A stretch of 62,602 nt of DNA from Candidatus Gastranaerophilales bacterium (GTDB lineage Bacteria > Cyanobacteriota > Vampirovibrionia > Gastranaerophilales > Gastranaerophilaceae): assembly GCA_944326475.1 (NCBI GenBank), contig CALVEC010000014.1:1-62602 (forward strand). Reading direction: 5' to 3'. The notes below the pieces were generated by a model. It made no database searches. It had not been told where the DNA came from and saw only the letters and a program-made list of their open reading frames with translations. Below are positions 18,191 through 27,996 of this stretch, piece after piece (position 1 is the stretch's first letter; every line of letters begins with the position of its first letter). Position numbers and translations under genes: made by a program.

Positions 18191-21100
18191 ATGAGTAAAG
18201 CGAAAAGAAAGCAGCTGATAGCCTCGCTATTGATGCTTAGCTTGAGTTCTTATCCTGCGCTTGCGCAGACTGTGCCGGCTGACTCGATTAATCCCGGACC
18301 CTATAATTCATTCATCTATGTTGATTCAAACAGCACTCAGAATGATCAGATTGAATTTAATGGCATAGAAACTGTTTCAGGTTGGGATTCTAATTTATAT
18401 GGACCGGTCGTTAATTTTTACAGCGGTAAAGATGTAACCTTAAATGGTAAAATTCAAAATTATATGAACAACAAAAGCGGTACACCTGCCGGTTCAACAG
18501 AATCTGTTGGCGGTGCAATTGCCAATCTTGCCAATTCATCGAGTGAGACTTTCACATTGACAGGTGATACAATATCTTTTTCATCAAATTCATCAGATAG
18601 AGGCGGTGCAATATGGAATGAGACCGGTAGTCTTGTATTAGACGCTGCTAATATAAAATTTGAAAACAATGCGGCAAAAGGTGCCGCAGGATGGCAAGAC
18701 GGCGGTGCTATCAATAACATTGACGGAACTGTTTCATTTAAGGATGGGGCAACCGTTGAATTTATCGGCAATAAAGCTGAAAACGGCGGTGTTGGCGGCG
18801 CTATTCTTAATACGTCATTCTTAGCAGATGACAATGGTGTTGTAGATTTAACAAATGTAAAAAGCGCTACATTCTCCAATAACTCAGCAACAAGCGGCGG
18901 TGCTATTGCAAACACAAAAGGACGAACAGGCAGCAATCCGGCTGAGATTAAAATTGCAAACGCAACTTTCAGCAACAACAAAGCAACAGCAAACGGCGGT
19001 GCAGTATATAACGAAACTATTGCAAATTTGACAGCGTCTAAGTTTGAAAAAAACGAATCCGGCACATACGGCGGTGCAATTATGTCTACAGAAGGTTCAG
19101 ATTTGACTATCACAAACGGAACTTTCAATGACAACAAAGTTACTGGCGATATAAAAGCATCATACGGCGGCGCTATTTTCAACCAGGGAAAAATGGAGGT
19201 AAGCGGAAACTTCTCCGGTAACGAAGCCGGCAGAGGCGGCGCTATTTACAACTATACAACTGCAGATACGACAATTAAATCAGGCACGGTTTTTGAAAAC
19301 AATAAATCTACCTATGGTCACGGCAGCGCTGTATATACATTTAACGGCATGACAATTGAAGACGGTGTACAATTCAAAAACAACCACGCAAACTGGGGTG
19401 GTGCACTTGCTGTCGAACTTAGAAAATCGGATACAATGCCAAAGCCTAAAAACGGCACAGTTACTATTGGTGAAAAGGTATTGTTCGAGAAAAATACCTC
19501 CGGTGCAGGCGGTGCTGCTATTGTAAATACAAATGGTAATATAACAATAGAAAATGGTGCAAAATTTATCGAAAACAAATCCGGTGCAGGCGGCGGTGCT
19601 ATATACAACACCAAAGATAATGCAGCCGGTGTTGACTCCACAATTTCATTAGGCTCGGCAACTTTTGAAAATAACTCAACAAAAGGAGACGGTGGTGCTA
19701 TCTATAATGACGACAAATCAACAGTAACTATCACCGGAGAAACGACCTTCAGTGGTAACACTGCAACCGGAAAAGGCGGTGCTATTGCTAACGCAGCTGA
19801 TAGCACAATCACTCTCGATACCACAGCCGGTAATATCACATTCACAGGAAACACTACCGGTACAGATAAAGCTCTAAACGACATCAACACTGACGGTACT
19901 GTTTACATCACGGGTGACACAACAAACACAGTGTCTGTTAACACAATTACCGGTTCAAAAACAGGTTTTATTAATAAAACCGGCGACAACACTCTAGTTT
20001 TGAATGACAACAACAGCGGCTTCCTTGGAAAATTCACACAGACTGGAGGTAAGACCGAAGTTCTGAAAGAATTTTTCGGTGGTACCAATACCATTGAAGA
20101 TAGTTATGTATTTATGAAAGACGGTTCGTCTATAGTTAAAGGTTCTTCTGTAGTTCTTGATGACGGAAGCCTTGTTGTTGACACAAACGCAAATGTTGAA
20201 ATTGCCGGCAGTGTCAGCGCAGTAGAAAATCCTTTAGGTTCCTCATCAGCAGTTAATAACAGCGGTAATTTAGAAATTGTAGAAGGCGGTTCTTTAATTG
20301 CAAATGTTATACAAAGTTCTGCAGACGCCTCTATTACAGTCTACAACGGTGCAACTTTCGGTACCCAACAAGATGATTACGCTATTGCAGCAGGTGCTTT
20401 GACTATTAAAAAAGGTGCTGTTATTGACGGTATCGTTGAAATAACAGAGGCTGTTAAGCTTGATTTTGACGGTGTATCTGCGGTATTTGACCAAGACGGT
20501 CTTCAAGTCGGCGGCGGTCACATTACAAACGAAGGAACATTCAACCTGGCAAATACGGCTATCGGTGTTGAAGATTCCGGTTTGAACGACAGTGTTACTC
20601 TTTCAAACGGTTCATCTCTTGCACCGGTTACTGCAGGTGAAACAACTATACACCTCGGAAACGGCGATTCTGATGACGGAACTCCGACTATTACATACTC
20701 TGATGACGCAGTTACAAATACAGAGCACACATTGAACGTAAACAATGACGCAACTCTGAAACTCGCTCCGACAAAAGGTAATAACTTTGAATTAAATTCC
20801 AAAGTTACCTCTGCTGACGGCGAGGGACAGGTTCTCGTTGACCAGATAAAAGTTAAAAATCCAAATTATGTTGATGATGCAACTACTCCGGATGAAGATG
20901 AATTTATTGAACAGGGCGTAGGAACGATTACTGTAAATTCTGACAACAGCGGTTTTAAAGGAAGCTTCATCCAGAATATGGGTAATCTCATCCTCGCTGC
21001 AGGTTCTAAGTTCTTTGGCGGTAAAAATACAGTAGATGGTGGTTCTTTAACTATCCAAAAAGATGCAATTTTGACAGGTGCTGATGATAATGCTACTAAG

Positions 21101-23647
21101 GTTACTGGCGGTTCTTTGAATCTTAACGATGGTGCAATTCTTGATAAGAACGTTACTGTAACAACAGACACTACAGCAGACAGCGAATCTTACGGAACAG
21201 TAAATCTCTACAACGCTATCAAAGGCGAAGTAGGAGAAGACGGTGTTTCGAGAATAGATGCTGACAGTATTGCAAACGGAAATGACGGCACATTGACTTA
21301 TGTAAATTCTGATGGCTCAGAAAAAACAATAAGTATCACTAACGGTGCCGGCTTAGGCTTGTTTAACGGTGTAAGAGTCGAAGGCGATTCACTTGCATTA
21401 CAGCAGGATAAAGGAGTAAGAGATCTGACATTCGGAAACGGTTCAGGCTCTGAAACAAACAGCATCGTATTAAACGAAAACACAAAATTAACTTACCGTG
21501 ATGGCGCTTACATAAAAGATGATTCTACAGTCGACATGAAAGACGGTGCATCATTAAATCTGGCAAATAACACAACCGATGTTATATACAATCCGGTAAT
21601 CTCAGGTACAAACGGTTCGACTATCAACAAAACCGGCGAAGGTTCGACTGTTATAGCATCTGCTCTTGACAAATTTACAGGTAATGTGAATGTCTTAGGC
21701 GGCGCGTTAGAACTTGCAACAACAGAAGATAAAACATTTAATAACTTGAATGTTCAAAATGCTGACTTCCACGCTGCTTCAAATATCGTCGTTCAAGGCG
21801 CTGAAGGTGATGATACAGCAGGCAATGTAAACATTGCTAATTCAAACTTTGCTGTAGACAAAACTCTCGAAGCTTTGGGTGATTTAAAAGTTGATAATTC
21901 AACCGTAGATATAGCAGAAAGCCTCGGCGGCAGCGATACAACAATGACAGGTTCAACCGTTAACGTAGGCAAAGATATGTCAACATACAGCCTGAATTTA
22001 AAAGAAACAGACTTGAATGTTGCAGGAAACCTATACAACGGTGACGCAGAAGACGGTACAGGCAACGCTATTTGGGAAGCTGCAAATGTTGCAGTCGGCG
22101 GAAACCTTGACGCAAACAACATCACAGCAAACGATACAAACCTTGCAGTTAAAGGTGATGTTTCCGCAAAAGATGCTGTATTAACAGATTCAGCAGTTAT
22201 ATTGAACGGTAAAACATCAACATTTGACAACCTGACACTTGCGGGTACAACATTGAACAATATGACGAATATGACGGTTGCTAACGACCTCATCTTCGGA
22301 ACCGGTGCTAACGGTACAAATTCTACATTGAATATGACTAACGGCACTGTTAACACTATTACTGCTAACAATACCGTATTGAACGGCGATTTGAACATAG
22401 CCTTCGACGTTGACCCGTCTAAGGGCTATGCTATGGATTCGATACAGACAAACACATTTACCGACAACGGAAATCAGTTGATTGTTGGCGGCATCAACTT
22501 TGTTTCTTCTCCTATAGACAGAAACTTCTCAGTTGACGCCTCAAACTTCATCAACTCTGGTGACGGAAATGTTGCAAGCTTTGGTGAATCAAGCTTTATT
22601 GCCAACACTCATATAGGTCAATACCTGATGAGTACAGGTGCAGGCGGTGGTTCGGTAATCTCCGGAAGCCTGCAATCAATTAACCCGCAGATGTACAGAG
22701 GACAGGTTGCTACAGTCGCAAGCTATATGAACCAGCTTGTTGTTAACAATATGCTCTTTGACCATATGGAAGTCATAACCAGACAGATGATGGCTCAGGA
22801 ACGTACAGCTAACAAATATGCAGCAACTGAACCGCTCTTTGCTCCTTATCAGTACAGTGCAAAAGACGGCACTCTCTGGTACAAAGCTTATGCTAACTTT
22901 GAACGTCTTTCTATGACTCAAGGTTTGAGCGTCGGCAACAATGCTTACGGTTCTTTAATCGGAGCTGACTTCCCGCTCGTTGAGTTAGAGAACGGATGGA
23001 AAATCATACCTACCGCTTATGTTGCATACAACGGTGCACACCAAAACTTTAACGGTGTAAGTATGTATCAAAACGGCGGTCAAATCGGTGCAATGGGTAC
23101 CGCTTACAAAGGTGATTTCCTTACTTCATTGTTAGTATACGGCGGCGGTTACGCTAACGATATGAACGTTAACAATGCGGCATTCGGCAGTGCGTCTGAT
23201 ACTACAGGAAACTGGTTTGCAGGCGTTGCATCAAAAACCGCTTACAACTTCCACCTTGCTAAAGACTTCATATTCCAGCCCACAGCTCTTGTTTCTTACA
23301 ATATGTTCGGAAACCAGAACTGGCACTCTAACTTCGGTGCTATGGGTATGAACGCCGGATTTATGAACGGTATAAACATCGCTCCCGGTATGAACTTAAT
23401 CTGGAACAAGAAAACCTGGAGTCTCTACGCTACTGTTCAGTATATGTACAACATAATGGGCGGAGTTGACGGCAGAGCCGGAAACGTTACACTTGACGGT
23501 GTAAGAATGAGACACGGCTATCTTGAATATGGTGTAGGTGTTACCAAAGTATTCAAAGACAGACTTACTTCTTACTTCCAGATTACACTGAGAAATGTTG
23601 GCAGAACCGGTATCGGTTTCCAATTCGGACTCAACTGGAAAATATAA
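18191..23647 (+). CDS. Pmp-like autotransporter adhesin
   Basis: An 1818-residue type V (autotransporter) surface protein. It starts with a signal peptide (KQLIASLLMLSLSSYPALAQ). About residues 90-560 are a series of repeats with GGAI(Y/A/F)N and FxxN tetrapeptides, the paired motif known from chlamydial polymorphic membrane proteins. About residues 560-1500 are further beta-helix-type repeats rich in Asn, Thr and Gly. The last 260 residues or so, from WYKAYANFERLS to the final FGLNWKI, form an aromatic-ended beta-barrel translocator. AGGAG precedes the ATG and a strong terminator follows. Role inferred: adhesion or surface display. A patatin-like lipase gene follows as a separate unit. Confidence 0.9.
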   Translation: MSKAKRKQLIASLLMLSLSSYPALAQTVPADSINPGPYNSFIYVDSNSTQNDQIEFNGIETVSGWDSNLYGPVVNFYSGKDVTLNGKIQNYMNNKSGTPAGSTESVGGAIANLANSSSETFTLTGDTISFSSNSSDRGGAIWNETGSLVLDAANIKFENNAAKGAAGWQDGGAINNIDGTVSFKDGATVEFIGNKAENGGVGGAILNTSFLADDNGVVDLTNVKSATFSNNSATSGGAIANTKGRTGSNPAEIKIANATFSNNKATANGGAVYNETIANLTASKFEKNESGTYGGAIMSTEGSDLTITNGTFNDNKVTGDIKASYGGAIFNQGKMEVSGNFSGNEAGRGGAIYNYTTADTTIKSGTVFENNKSTYGHGSAVYTFNGMTIEDGVQFKNNHANWGGALAVELRKSDTMPKPKNGTVTIGEKVLFEKNTSGAGGAAIVNTNGNITIENGAKFIENKSGAGGGAIYNTKDNAAGVDSTISLGSATFENNSTKGDGGAIYNDDKSTVTITGETTFSGNTATGKGGAIANAADSTITLDTTAGNITFTGNTTGTDKALNDINTDGTVYITGDTTNTVSVNTITGSKTGFINKTGDNTLVLNDNNSGFLGKFTQTGGKTEVLKEFFGGTNTIEDSYVFMKDGSSIVKGSSVVLDDGSLVVDTNANVEIAGSVSAVENPLGSSSAVNNSGNLEIVEGGSLIANVIQSSADASITVYNGATFGTQQDDYAIAAGALTIKKGAVIDGIVEITEAVKLDFDGVSAVFDQDGLQVGGGHITNEGTFNLANTAIGVEDSGLNDSVTLSNGSSLAPVTAGETTIHLGNGDSDDGTPTITYSDDAVTNTEHTLNVNNDATLKLAPTKGNNFELNSKVTSADGEGQVLVDQIKVKNPNYVDDATTPDEDEFIEQGVGTITVNSDNSGFKGSFIQNMGNLILAAGSKFFGGKNTVDGGSLTIQKDAILTGADDNATKVTGGSLNLNDGAILDKNVTVTTDTTADSESYGTVNLYNAIKGEVGEDGVSRIDADSIANGNDGTLTYVNSDGSEKTISITNGAGLGLFNGVRVEGDSLALQQDKGVRDLTFGNGSGSETNSIVLNENTKLTYRDGAYIKDDSTVDMKDGASLNLANNTTDVIYNPVISGTNGSTINKTGEGSTVIASALDKFTGNVNVLGGALELATTEDKTFNNLNVQNADFHAASNIVVQGAEGDDTAGNVNIANSNFAVDKTLEALGDLKVDNSTVDIAESLGGSDTTMTGSTVNVGKDMSTYSLNLKETDLNVAGNLYNGDAEDGTGNAIWEAANVAVGGNLDANNITANDTNLAVKGDVSAKDAVLTDSAVILNGKTSTFDNLTLAGTTLNNMTNMTVANDLIFGTGANGTNSTLNMTNGTVNTITANNTVLNGDLNIAFDVDPSKGYAMDSIQTNTFTDNGNQLIVGGINFVSSPIDRNFSVDASNFINSGDGNVASFGESSFIANTHIGQYLMSTGAGGGSVISGSLQSINPQMYRGQVATVASYMNQLVVNNMLFDHMEVITRQMMAQERTANKYAATEPLFAPYQYSAKDGTLWYKAYANFERLSMTQGLSVGNNAYGSLIGADFPLVELENGWKIIPTAYVAYNGAHQNFNGVSMYQNGGQIGAMGTAYKGDFLTSLLVYGGGYANDMNVNNAAFGSASDTTGNWFAGVASKTAYNFHLAKDFIFQPTALVSYNMFGNQNWHSNFGAMGMNAGFMNGINIAPGMNLIWNKKTWSLYATVQYMYNIMGGVDGRAGNVTLDGVRMRHGYLEYGVGVTKVFKDRLTSYFQITLRNVGRTGIGFQFGLNWKI

Positions 23648-23666
23648 CTACTTCAATAAAAAACAG

Positions 23667-23702
23667 AAATCCCCGCGAGATTTATTCCGCGGGGATTTTT
23701 TT
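23667..23702 (+). terminator. Strong terminator after the autotransporter
   Basis: AAATCCCCGCG (23667-23677) pairs with CGCGGGGATTT (23688-23698) followed by Ts. Confidence 0.9.
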
Positions 23703-23775
23703 AATCTAGCTGGATGGTTACAAATTATTTGGTTTAAATATAAAATAGAATTTGTAAATATATAAGGACAGATTT

Positions 23776-24993
23776 TTGGAAAATACTGCTCTTGATAATT
23801 CAAAAAAATATTTCTGCATCTTCGGCGGCGGTGCTATCAGAGGGTTTGCTTACCTCGGTGCAATGATGGCGCTGCAGGAGATGGGTGTTCAAATAAAAGG
23901 TTATGCCGGTTCATCTGTCGGTGCAGTGTTCGCTGCTTTTGCGGCTGTAGGCTACAGCATTGACGATTTACACAAAGTCTTTGACGATGTTAATTTTGAC
24001 CTGTTTCGTGATGTTCAATTTAATATTGCAAAGAATTTTGCAATCAGCAAAGGAGAATTTTTCCTTGACTGGATTCGGGAATGCATTGAAAAAAAATATT
24101 ATGGAGCAGAGTACGAAAAAGACAAAAACAATCCCGTCACTTTCAAGGATTTGAAAGAAGACATAATGGTTATAACCAGCAATATGAACGGATGTACGCC
24201 ATTTGTGTTTTCTAAATATTCGACACCTGATTTTGAAATTGCACAGGCTGTGAGAATTTCTACAGCGCTTCCCGGGTTGTTTGAGCCGTTTGAGTACGAC
24301 GGAAAGCTTTTGATTGACGGTGATATGATGAAAAGCTGGCCCATGTGGAGAGTCGGCACGCCTCTGTGTCCTGATGACTGCAGGGTTCTGGAGTTTCGTC
24401 TTGAGGGAAGCAAGTCCTGGGATAAAGTGAAAAACTCCATCGAGTATCTGAATGCAGTGTTTGCAACACTATCGAATTTTGCCACAGATTACATCGAATC
24501 AACTTATCAGCCAAAAGACAAGTTCGATTACATAAAAATAGACACGGATAAGGTTTTGCCTGTTCAGTTTACACTTCCATACGATGAGCGTATAAAACTT
24601 ATTGAAATAGGTTACAACACAACTATCGACTATTTCAAAAATACGCTGCTTGAAAAAAGGAAAAAATTGCTTCCCCACTATGAAGTTATATTAGACAAAC
24701 TTATTCGGGCGAAAAATAACATAACCCTAAACCATATAGACAAGGCTAAAAGCCGTGTGTGTGAATTATTTGTTTATCTTTGCGAGGCGAAAAGATACAT
24801 AGACAGCTCTATTTATGACGATATTATTAAATTTAAAGATTACTTCTTTAACAATATTACAGTGTCAGCGGTGTTTAAGAGAACCGGTCTAAAGAACAAA
24901 CGCCAGGTTGAGTACTATGCAAACCAGCTTAACATAAAGCTTCTGGACAGATGCATGGAACTTCAGGAATATATAAAATCTATTGAAGAATAA
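23776..24993 (+). CDS. Patatin-like phospholipase
   Basis: A 405-residue protein with the patatin catalytic layout: the oxyanion loop GGGAIRGFAYLG (about 17-28), the nucleophile elbow GSSVG with Ser47, and the dyad aspartate in IDGDMM (about 178). The family hydrolyses phospholipid or lipid acyl esters. The start is TTG 23776, with AAGGACA about eight bases upstream. No signal peptide is seen, so it is cytoplasmic or delivered in an unrecognised way. The last 150 residues are helical and charged with no assignment. Confidence 0.88.
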   Translation: MENTALDNSKKYFCIFGGGAIRGFAYLGAMMALQEMGVQIKGYAGSSVGAVFAAFAAVGYSIDDLHKVFDDVNFDLFRDVQFNIAKNFAISKGEFFLDWIRECIEKKYYGAEYEKDKNNPVTFKDLKEDIMVITSNMNGCTPFVFSKYSTPDFEIAQAVRISTALPGLFEPFEYDGKLLIDGDMMKSWPMWRVGTPLCPDDCRVLEFRLEGSKSWDKVKNSIEYLNAVFATLSNFATDYIESTYQPKDKFDYIKIDTDKVLPVQFTLPYDERIKLIEIGYNTTIDYFKNTLLEKRKKLLPHYEVILDKLIRAKNNITLNHIDKAKSRVCELFVYLCEAKRYIDSSIYDDIIKFKDYFFNNITVSAVFKRTGLKNKRQVEYYANQLNIKLLDRCMELQEYIKSIEE

Positions 24994-25003
24994 AAGGGAG
25001 ATT

Positions 25004-25438
25004 TTATTTAATTTTGTCAGGGTGTCCAGAGTATTTGCAATATTTCATGCCTGCTTCCGTCCAGTTTTTCAAATAAACCCGTTTTGTTGAGGTATCTGCA
25101 AGTTTTGGCAGAATATCTTTTGGAAATCTGCACTCCTCATCCTGCTTTCCGTTTACAAACATTTTGTAAACACAGAAATTTCCTTCAAAACCTAGTATGA
25201 GCTTTTTGGTTGCCATCGTTCCGTACTGATTAGTTTCGCCGGTTGTCACTTGCACAAAAGGCGTACAGTCTTTTATATGCCTGCTTAGTTCAAGCTCTTT
25301 TTCATCTGAAACAGGCTGGTTAAGAATGTTCTGAATCTTTGCATCTTCTTCTTTGGAGGCAACATGCGGTTTTTGCTTTGATGGACTGCAGCCTGCAGAA
25401 ACTATACAAACGAGCACTATTAAAAATATTTTTTTCAT
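25004..25438 (-). CDS. Small lipoprotein
   Basis: A 144-residue protein with a lipoprotein signal peptide (MKKIFLIVLVCIVSAGC, lipobox SAGC). The mature part has DCTPFVQV, TKLILGFEGNFCVYK and CRFPKD. The upstream gene product has a matching order of elements (TCTPYR, then CHY, then a conserved CxF), so the two look like diverged paralogues. Its ATG overlaps the upstream stop (TAATG). Function unknown. Confidence 0.75.
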   Translation of the reverse strand: MKKIFLIVLVCIVSAGCSPSKQKPHVASKEEDAKIQNILNQPVSDEKELELSRHIKDCTPFVQVTTGETNQYGTMATKKLILGFEGNFCVYKMFVNGKQDEECRFPKDILPKLADTSTKRVYLKNWTEAGMKYCKYSGHPDKIK

Positions 25439-25806
25439 TAATCCCTCTTTACTTTGCAGGTATACGGGTCATTCAAGTATTGAATCAGTATTTGTGCGTG
25501 ATTTTTCATACTAAGAGTGCCTAATATTTTTAGGTCATCTTGGGTGAAGTAACAGTCGTGGGTTATTTTTTTTCTGTCAGGTCCGAAAAATCCGTATTCC
25601 TGATAGTGGCACTTATCTCCTGCTGTTCCCAATATCTGCTGCAAAGCAATACCGTTTTTGCCGTTGGGGTATTCGGGGCTGCGGTATGGAGTGCAGGTTT
25701 TAAAATGTTTTCCAAGATTTTCAATATTTGTCCTGTCAAAATCCGCATATGCCTTATTTATTCCCAAAATCGCACTAAGTAGAAAAAATACAAAAAACTT
25801 TTTCAT
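25438..25806 (-). CDS. Small exported protein, paralogue of the adjacent lipoprotein
   Basis: A 122-residue protein with a signal peptide (MKKFFVFFLLSAILGINKAYA). The mature part has five cysteines, including HFKTCTPYR and CHYQEYGFFG. GAGG lies before the ATG. It shares one base with the downstream lipoprotein start, so both are translated together. Function unknown. Confidence 0.75.
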   Translation of the reverse strand: MKKFFVFFLLSAILGINKAYADFDRTNIENLGKHFKTCTPYRSPEYPNGKNGIALQQILGTAGDKCHYQEYGFFGPDRKKITHDCYFTQDDLKILGTLSMKNHAQILIQYLNDPYTCKVKRD

Positions 25807-25890
25807 AAAACCTCATGTTTTGTATAATTTGGTATCATATTATAGTAGTTTTTGCCGCAAGTCAACATTTTTAAGCAGCGCAGTGTGAAA

Positions 25891-27078
25891 TTAAGCATAA
25901 CCCCAATGGGTTTTCGGGGCAGCAAACACTACCCCCCCCCCCGAAAGTCCGCTTGTGGAGCGGATTTTAGCCACAAGTGCATTAAAAGCTTTAACTGCTT
26001 TTTTCTCAACAAAAATATGAGAAAGCACGCCGATTGATACGCAAATCAAAATGCTTGCCAAGATATTAATATACGGGTGCGCATAAACAAAAGCCTTGTT
26101 TGTCCAGATAAAAGGTTTTTCTATAGCAAAACCAACTTCTTGCATTATGTATATTGCAAAAGTATATTTGCCGAGAAATACAGATATGTTGTTCTCAAAA
26201 AGTTTCGACAATAAACCTTTTTTACACAAAAAGAGAATAAATAAGGCGCAAAATGCAATAATAAACAGTATATCATTACTAAAATGAATCCTATAGAAAA
26301 TTGAATGATAAAGTATAAATACAAAAATATATATTTCTAAAGCAGAAACTCCGATAAAAAACAGTCCGGATTTTATCTTATTTTTTATTTTAAAATTTTT
26401 CACATATTCTGATATAGTATCCCAAAACATGCCCAAAAAGTACCCGAGTCCGAGACTTGCTCCCGCTCGTAAACAAGCGCCTGAAATACCGTTCAGTATA
26501 CGACTATGAGTTCCGGGAATATCTCCATTTCTCCATGTTAAAAGTGCTGTAAATGCATAAAACACAAAAAGTCCAAGCGTAAAATTAAATACTTTGGGCT
26601 TTGTTATACGATATGCATTGTGTAAGAATATACTGCACCAAAATAAAGCACAGACAAACCATGATGACGGATTATTTACCGGATAGCCGGATGGTAAAAC
26701 AGTAAATAAGAAAAATAAATTCAACACATTTCCGTATGTATAAAATTCACAAATATGAAATAAAGACAATACACCAAAAAGAACTATTGAAAAAGCAAGC
26801 AACGGCCATAACCTGATGAACTTATTAATAGCAAACTCCATCGTGTTATCCTGCTTATTTTTTAAATGTGAAAACAGGAAAAAGCCGGCTATAATGAAAA
26901 AGTACTCTACACATAAAAATGTATCAACAACACATTTTTCATATTTCAAATACGGGGCAAAATCAATAAATAAACGCTCCTTGTATACGCTGTAATGAAT
27001 TGTATGTCCAAAAACAATCAAAATTATAAATAAAAAACGCAAAAATTCTATGTTTTTTAATTTTTCAAGCTTTTTCAA
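25891..27078 (-). CDS. Membrane acyltransferase (family 3, OafA-like) with 3' G11 tract
   Basis: A 395-residue multi-pass protein of the acyltransferase-3 family, which typically adds acetyl or other acyl groups to surface sugars. The N-terminus NIEFLRFLFIILIVFGH carries the family's conserved Arg and catalytic His (His25), followed by about ten hydrophobic segments. The start is TTG 27078 with GGAG upstream; the ATG seven bases earlier leads to an early stop. Near the C-terminus 11 consecutive Gs (minus strand) encode SGGGV, just after an inverted repeat TCCGCT-N5-AGCGGA. A length change would alter only the last 13 or so residues. It is the last gene of the 13-gene operon. Confidence 0.88.
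   Translation of the reverse strand: MKKLEKLKNIEFLRFLFIILIVFGHTIHYSVYKERLFIDFAPYLKYEKCVVDTFLCVEYFFIIAGFFLFSHLKNKQDNTMEFAINKFIRLWPLLAFSIVLFGVLSLFHICEFYTYGNVLNLFFLFTVLPSGYPVNNPSSWFVCALFWCSIFLHNAYRITKPKVFNFTLGLFVFYAFTALLTWRNGDIPGTHSRILNGISGACLRAGASLGLGYFLGMFWDTISEYVKNFKIKNKIKSGLFFIGVSALEIYIFVFILYHSIFYRIHFSNDILFIIAFCALFILFLCKKGLLSKLFENNISVFLGKYTFAIYIMQEVGFAIEKPFIWTNKAFVYAHPYINILASILICVSIGVLSHIFVEKKAVKAFNALVAKIRSTSGLSGGGVVFAAPKTHWGYA
25932..25942 (-). repeat. G11 homopolymer in the acyltransferase gene
   Basis: Eleven Cs on the plus strand, hence Gs in the coding sense. The preceding coding bases CTTTCG are the same as those before the G8 tract of the second flagellin. With 10 Gs the frame would stop directly after the tract; with 12 it would run into a different tail. 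Confidence 0.9.
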
Positions 27079-27102
27079 ATTTCATACTCCAAATTCTTTT
27101 TT

Positions 27103-27996
27103 TTATACTTCTTCACTATGCAAAAAACTTGCGGTTTTAATAAGTTTTTCCATTTCCTCATCAGAGAGAGTAACTCCGCTCAATATTTTTGCTCCGTTTG
27201 AATTTATAAGACAAGGTATACTTAAAGCCGTGTCTTTTATTCCGTATTCTCCGTCTAAGACTGTTGATACACTTGTACAAATCGGTATGTCACTGATTAT
27301 TGCCCCGGCAAGCACAGCTGCACAAGTTGCTATGCCGTAAAAAGTTTTGCCCTTGCCGGCAATGATTTCTGCACCCATAGAACGTACATCGTCTTCCATT
27401 GCAGCTTTTTGTGACTCACTCAAACCGCACTCCCCGATTGCACTCCACAGTGGAATCTGGAAGTTTCCGTGCTCTCCTATAACCGGAATTTCAACGTTTT
27501 TTCCGAGGTAATCCGTCAATATAGCGGACAATCTCGATGAATCCAGCATGCATCCCGTACCAAATACCTTGCCTTTTGCAAGATTAAGGTGCTTTGTCAT
27601 ATAGTACGTGATTACGTCTACCGGGTTTGAGACTACAATTACAACACCTGTGTTGTAATAAGTTTTTATATTTTCTGTTATTTCTGCAGCAATTTTTATA
27701 TTGTCCTGTGCTAAGTCCAGCCTGCTTTCGCCTTCTCGTCTGCTTCTGCCTGCTGTTACAATGATAATCGAGCTGTCTTTTATATCTGAATAGTCGCCGT
27801 TAACAAGTTCAGCACAAGGTATATTATGCAGTCCGTGTTTTATATCAAGCAGCTCTGCATTTGCAAGCTTTTTATTTGTATCAATGAAAACAATCTTATC
27901 AGCAAGCCCCCGCATCATAATTGCATAGGCTATCGCAGAACCTACAGCGCCTGTACCGATTATGGAAATTTTTCTTTGGCTTTTTTCAACGTACAT
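27103..27996 (-). CDS. Lactate/malate dehydrogenase family protein
   Basis: A 297-residue NAD-dependent 2-hydroxyacid dehydrogenase. It has the Rossmann motif GTGAVGSAIA (14-23), SNPVDVITY, the Asp152/Arg155 pair in LDSSRL, and the catalytic His176 in GEHG. The substrate loop reads AGRSRREGESRLDL. The residue that is Gln in lactate dehydrogenases and Arg in malate dehydrogenases aligns with Arg86, while the ESRLDL part is LDH-like, so the substrate is uncertain: malate, lactate or another hydroxyacid. It overlaps the LuxC-like gene by 11 bases, placing it in the biosynthetic operon rather than central metabolism. Confidence 0.85.
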   Translation of the reverse strand: MYVEKSQRKISIIGTGAVGSAIAYAIMMRGLADKIVFIDTNKKLANAELLDIKHGLHNIPCAELVNGDYSDIKDSSIIIVTAGRSRREGESRLDLAQDNIKIAAEITENIKTYYNTGVVIVVSNPVDVITYYMTKHLNLAKGKVFGTGCMLDSSRLSAILTDYLGKNVEIPVIGEHGNFQIPLWSAIGECGLSESQKAAMEDDVRSMGAEIIAGKGKTFYGIATCAAVLAGAIISDIPICTSVSTVLDGEYGIKDTALSIPCLINSNGAKILSGVTLSDEEMEKLIKTASFLHSEEV

